DNA from: Paguma larvata
Taxonomy: Eukaryota; Chordata; Mammalia; Carnivora; Viverridae
Reading direction: 5' to 3'
Assembly: GCA_030068075.1 (NCBI GenBank)
Contig: CM057841.1
Coordinates: forward strand, 51,129,030 to 51,193,029
DNA length: 64,000 nucleotides
The translations under genes were made by a program, and so were the position numbers. Of the stretch, positions 58,801 to 64,000 are shown piece after piece. A model generated the notes under the pieces. That model had not been told where the DNA came from and did no database searches. It saw only the letters and a program-made list of their open reading frames with translations. How positions within the stretch are numbered: position 1 is the stretch's first letter; each line of letters begins with the position of its first letter.

Positions 58801-61800
58801 TCTTCATGGATTTCATACCCATCTTTCCCTTCTCTGTCCTAGACTCAAGACCCTGGAGGTGAAGTGTGATCTGCATGGTAGCATATATACCACATATCGG
58901 AATCAAGCCCCTTCCTCCCTCGTATTGGCACGGGTGTCTCCATCCAGAATTAGGTTTTCCAACTCGTATTTCCCTTAGGATTGGTTTTTTCCCCGAACAC
59001 AGATACATGCAGCTCTACTGGCCCAGACAGTCTGAGCTCTACGCTAAACTGATGAGGCTTCGAGCTGTGCTCTGCAGCCCCCTCTCCTTCCTCCCCAAAC
59101 AGACACGTGTGCTTCTTCGAACAGACTATCCATCAAGTTACAGACTTTCTTTTTTTTTCCCCAAAAAAAGATCATAAAGAGTTGTTTTTCATCTGTCTCT
59201 ACTACACCTAGTTCTATCGGCTAATGGGGAGCTATTAAACCCACCGTTCCCATGATTGGTCTGAATGACCTTCTAAATGGATTCTTTTTAGCCTCCCAGC
59301 TAAACTCACTAACATTGTACTTACTGGGGACCTTGTGAGTCGGCATTTTGCAGCCAGAACCCGGGTTGCTAAATGCAGCTAGCAACGTGCCTACCTTCCT
59401 GAAACAGCCCTTCCAAGTTTATCTGCCTTCAGATCCATGAGAACCTTCTCTGTCTGACCGTAGAGGAGACGGTCCTTTCCTCTGAGACTACTCCTTCATA
59501 GGAAGTAGATAGCAAAGGCGATTTTCACCCACCCACTCCCTTGGTGCCCCAGCCTCTCTGTCCGCGGCCAATAGGACGTATGGGAGACTCGGCTTCTTCT
59601 TTTCGCTCTTTTCACATCGTCTTTGCTTTTCCTATTCTTCCTTTTTCTCTTTTGTATCCTTGATGGAGTTAGACCTATTTGCTCTTGAAGAGAAGTCCAA
59701 CTTCCCATATAATTTCAAAGCACTGTCAAATTCTGTTGAGTCCTTTGGAAAACACCAAAGCGGGTCACATTTGGGCTACAGAGAAAAATCCCTCAAACAT
59801 TTCCTCTTCCCGTCTCCACCTGCCATGCCTCCTGCTAACCTCATCTCTGGTGCTCTTCAAACTCCCCCAGACTCTTCAAACTCCCCTAGACTCGCAAATG
59901 CTGCCCTTAGATCTCTTGTCTTACGCATTTATCTCTGCTCACCTTTCACAGCTATTCTTTTATCTTTAGAAGTAAATCTTTGCTTTTCCCAAAGCACATC
60001 AATCAAGCAGGACTTTGATCTTCTCAGTCCCCCTCCACCCTTCCTGCTCCATCAACATACTCGACAGGGCTGCCGCTGAGCACTGGGCATGGCTGAGGTC
60101 ATTCCCTTTAACAAGAAAGAAGGAAGGCACTTGTATCATTCGTAGCTATTTTCCTACTGACCCCTTCAGTGGAGGAATCGTTTTTGGCAAGACCGGAACG
60201 TGCCCTGTGCTGAGTCGTGAACACTGAGAGAGGTGGATTTTAAGACAAACTCTGCCTTGAGTCGCTCATAATCTGTGGGGAAGACAATAGGGTAGTGATG
60301 CTGATACTGCTTCCTTCTTAGGCTAATTACATTTATATGTTAATGAACTAAAATTAAAAGTTCAGTTTCTTGGTAGCCACATATGGGCAGTGGCCACTAT
60401 ACTGGACAGCACGGACGTAGAACGTTTCCACTGCTATAGAATGTTCGATTGCACAATTTGCTGCTCTAGACTTCACCCCATTTTTTTCCCCAATGCAAAC
60501 AACTGTTTTAGTAAACGCTGTTTTTATCGGCAGCAATGACTTAGAGAATAATGTCACGTTATAGCAAGAATAGGCTGTTTCTCTGTGGAGCCCCCGCCCC
60601 TCCGGGTCTCCAGTGAGAAGTCAAGCAGGAAGTGCTTTGCAGTGTCTGACACTGCCTTCTCCCCTTCACTTAGGGGTGGGATGAGGCAGAAGAGGGTTGG
60701 GAGAACAGGAACAAAGAATACACCCTTTCCTAAGTGATGCTTTCTTGGGGATGCCCCTGTGATTCCTGCTAAGCGAGCCAGTAACTGCCCTCTGTGCTAG
60801 CTATGACCTTTGTACCATCTCTTGTTAGGGGGACTGTCGCACCAGGTAGTCATTTATTTGTTGATCTCTGAACTCCTGGGAAGCAGAGTTGCCATCGCCA
60901 CCGCTGTCACCTTACTGCAGAGCCAAGCCCCGAGCCACAGAGGGGCTCGCTGAATTTAAATGGAATTAGATTGAATGTTCTACATAACCAATCACTGCCA
61001 GGCACCTGTTTGAAGTCAATGACTTGGGTCAACATCTAACATGGAACACAGAGATTTTAACCTTTTTAGAAACCTTAGGAACAAATACCTACTGTGTCCT
61101 CAGGAGAGGCTGAGAGTAAATAAATAACTCCAGGTCCAAAAATCAAGGGATTAGACTTGGCACCAAGGACAGCTTGTTTGGGGCCCATTTGTACCACGCT
61201 CTTCTGTTTCTGTTGAAAGCTGGCTCTCGATATTTAGATTCTCAATCGTTGGCCATTTTGTTCCATGTTTAGAATACTACAGAAATGTGTTTTGAATACT
61301 AATTTAGACATTGGATTTGAATGTATTTCTCTTTCTCAGAGGGAATAAAACTGACTTGTACGACTATAGCCCAAACCGTGCTGCCCTCATCCTCATCCCG
61401 AGTTTGTGGATAAGGGGGTTTGGGTTGGGCAAGAATACCATTATTGACTTAATAAGCAAAACGGGAGATTACAGAGAACATCAGATGTGTCGGAGAACTT
61501 CCTATGTCTCAAATGGCTGCAGTGGTCTGCTTGTCTAAAAACAGTGGTGAGAGGGGGTGGGCAGGGATACGTGGGCTGGACACTGAGGGGGCCAGTGTCG
61601 GGAACCACGGGGCAGCGATGGGGAGAAGGAGAGTCTGATGGAACACAGGTGGCGTCTCTCTCTCCTGAGGTCCATCCAGGACAATTCTGGCTGCTCTCAA
61701 ATGAGAGATGCCATTCGAGATTTGAATAAAATGTGTCCTTGTTTTAGATAATGAGTGGTTTTTTTTTTTTGCTCCCCTAACAGATTAGTATCAGTGTATT

Positions 61801-63049
61801 CTCACGGTCTTGAGATAACCCAACAGGTGCTTACACAAGCCCAAAAAGAAAAAAAAGAAAAAAAAAAAAAAGAATTGGAAGCTAGATTTTTCTGAGATCA
61901 ATGCCTATTGTCCTTGGCTTTCTCAAGTTATCAGCTGAGATGGAGAAACAAAAACAAAATCAGTCGTCCGTTCTGGGGAAATGAGGGAGCGCCTCACACA
62001 TCTGCTTCTTTGCCCCCGCTTGGATTCGGAGTTCAATGCTCTGATGAACGCAGCAGCAGCGAGGTGAGAGCAGAGCAAAGAAGGCACGCCTCCCAATTTG
62101 GGGCCCTCTTCCTCTTCCGGGAGCTGGCAGAGCGTCGCCGCTGACGCTCCCCAAGCCCAGGGAATTCCAGACTTCCCACCAGGAGTTTGACGTGTTCTCG
62201 ACGTCCACACCCCGTCCAGCATTCTGTGACCTCCGACTTCCCACAGACCCGTAGGAAGCCCCAAACTCTTGATCTTTCATGGACCTTCCCAGGCGATTGG
62301 CCAACCTTGCGTGTATTTTGACAATCCATCTGCCTTCACCTTTCTCATCTGTCTTCAGTCTCTGTCCTTTTCTCGGTGCTTTGATCTCTTCACTTCCTGC
62401 CTTTCCCTTTCCTCGCATTTTCTCAGGTTCCAGTTTAAAGATCTCATTCTCTTCCCCGCCCTCCCTGTGCCTTTCTTACTCATAAGAATGCCTAGAACTT
62501 TCCTCCTCAGGGACCACCATTCAAAGGAGCTTCGTAAATACTCAGCCTCAGGGACAACTGCTCTGTGCCCACAAGGGAATAAAACCCTGAAAAGAAAGAA
62601 TATGCCCGTCTTGTAGTGGATACTGGGGTACACCACCCAGAACCCCCTTGGAGGACCCAGGACCAGGAGTGATGGTGGCTGATCACTCTCAGCTGTGCCC
62701 CTGCTGAGGTATTGCCCTCAGCTGAAGGAAGCCACCTTCCTTCCCTGGGGGCAGCTCTCATCCAAGGGTATGAAAGCCTAGTCCCCTGGCCTTGACTCAT
62801 GATGACCTGAGGGGCCATCTTAGCTCTAGAACTTTCCAGGGATAAATTGAGGCCTTTTGACGACTACATCAGTGTTTGACTTCTTCCTCTACCCAGCCCA
62901 GCCGCCCTCATACGCACACAAGTGTTTCCTAGAGTTCTCCCCATCGCGCCTCCTGCATGCAAAACTCACTCTCAGGTCTGCTTCCCATGGAGCCTGCCCT
63001 GTGGCACCTTCTTTGTGTGGAGATGGTGGGGGTGGGTAGTGACAAGGAC
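58801..63049. other. Unannotated VAT1L intron sequence
   Basis: More than 4 kb with no transposon that I can assign. It includes an 18-base tandem duplication (about 59854-59891, unit CTTCAAACTCCCCCAGACT-like) and an A-rich run (61842-61871). Open frames here are short and unconvincing. Confidence 0.35.
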
Positions 63050-63250
63050 CGCAGCTCACATTTATGGAGTACTCCTGTGTGTGAGGCCTTCCATTTGACA
63101 CGTACTGTCACATACACTCCACGTCAACACCCCAGAGGGTGAGCACGTTGCTCTCCCGTTTTTGAGATGAGAAAACTAAGGCTTGAGGCTTTCAAGCAAC
63201 TCACTTGAGGAGCCAGGGGGCTAAAGCTAAGGATCTCAATGTAGCCATAG
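63050..63250 (-). mobile_element. MIR element, minus orientation
   Basis: 'CATTTATGGAGTACTCCTGT', 'GTTTTTGAGATGAGAAAACT' and 'CAAGCAACTCACTTGAGGAG' follow reverse MIR order. Confidence 0.8.
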
Positions 63251-63643
63251 TGATGGCAGGGGACTTCTGGAATAACTCCTCGGGGAAGTGTTTCTGGGGG
63301 CCGGCGTTCTGACATCATGGTTATCTTGTAGGACAGCTTATGTCCTAGTGGCCGTGTGAGCTCTCTGCCAGTACTTTCATAAAACCACCCATCACACCAT
63401 GCTGTAATCAGCTCTTAGAATTTGGGCCCCCTGTTCGCTCTGGATATCCAAATACGCAGTATTTACTAAGGGCTCGATATGACGGATGACTCAAGAAGCC
63501 CCCTCTCTGTAACTGGGAAAACTGAGGGGTGGTCTCTCAAAAGCAAAGCAAAGCACAGCAGACAGAAGTACACCCTCTGGACTCACAATGCTTGCTTTCA
63601 CACCTTGGCTGGGGCCAAGACGTACACATTTAGGAAAAAGAAA

Positions 63644-63683
<40 letters not shown>

Positions 63684-64000
63684 TTTTGAACACCACAACG
63701 ATGCATCCAGAAGATGACTGTACTAGAGGCTCAGTCAGGCGGTAGCCTCTGTGGTCAGCAATTACCACTACAGGGGAAGGGGACGGATGGCCACGACCCA
63801 CAAAGACTGTGGCCTCATGGTCTTGTTGAATACTTGTTACACATGAACACAAAGCATCTTGGAGAGGTTTCAGAGAATCCTAAGAGCTCAAGATTTCAAG
63901 AAACTTAAAACACGCCAGCTAGTCTGACGTTTTAGATTCCCTCCCACGACATCCTTCGTGAACTTTACAAGCACCCTAAGTCACCAAGAACGTGACCGTG
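63251..64000. other. Unannotated VAT1L intron sequence to the window edge
   Basis: A CA microsatellite at 63646-63682 is the only assignable feature. Confidence 0.4.
63646..63682. repeat. (CA)18 microsatellite
   Basis: About 37 bases of uninterrupted CA units after AAAAAGAAAAT. Confidence 0.97.

Larger units (their letters stand above)
49012..64000 (+). other. 5' part of VAT1L intron 1
   Basis: From the exon 1 donor to the window edge I find no second VAT1L coding exon. Old MIR, L2 and L1 fragments and microsatellites are present, but no lineage SINE. Confidence 0.85.

Overview
This is mammalian nuclear DNA from a cat-like carnivore. At least 23 copies of a tRNA-derived SINE (head GGGGCGCCTGGGTGGCTCAG, CT-rich middle, A-rich tail with AATAAACATT) match the feliform SINEC_Fc type as I know it. 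Older mammalian repeats (MIR, L2, MER5A, MER20, MLT1-type LTRs, L1) fill much of the rest. Coding sequence is sparse and split by introns with normal splice signals. The species call rests on the SINE type only.

Two plus-strand genes are supported. Positions 1-7169 hold the 3' half of NUDT7 (peroxisomal CoA diphosphatase). One internal coding exon (1456-1614) carries the CoA-type Nudix box. The terminal exon (6801-7169) ends in Ser-Lys-Leu, a PTS1 peroxisomal signal. The first exons, about 63 codons, lie left of the window. Positions 48190-49370 are a CpG island with the first coding exon of VAT1L (ATG at 48782, exon end at 49011). From there to the right edge is the 5' part of VAT1L intron 1. 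The order NUDT7 then VAT1L, same strand, about 41 kb apart, fits the arrangement I know from human 16q23.

Between the genes (about 8.5-48.2 kb) I see no supported gene. The DNA is repeats of several ages plus unannotated unique sequence, including a few blocks that look like non-coding regulatory candidates. Nothing in the window is bacterial, phage-like or CRISPR-like, and I found no new gene system.

The observations most worth checking are: an exact 26-bp direct repeat outside any recognised element (19692 and 21229); the weak VAT1L exon 1 donor; a 99-bp Z-DNA-prone tract 0.8 kb upstream of the VAT1L start; the absence of lineage SINEs over the last 19 kb; a triplicated SINE target site near 11 kb; and a 303-codon ORF inside VAT1L intron 1.
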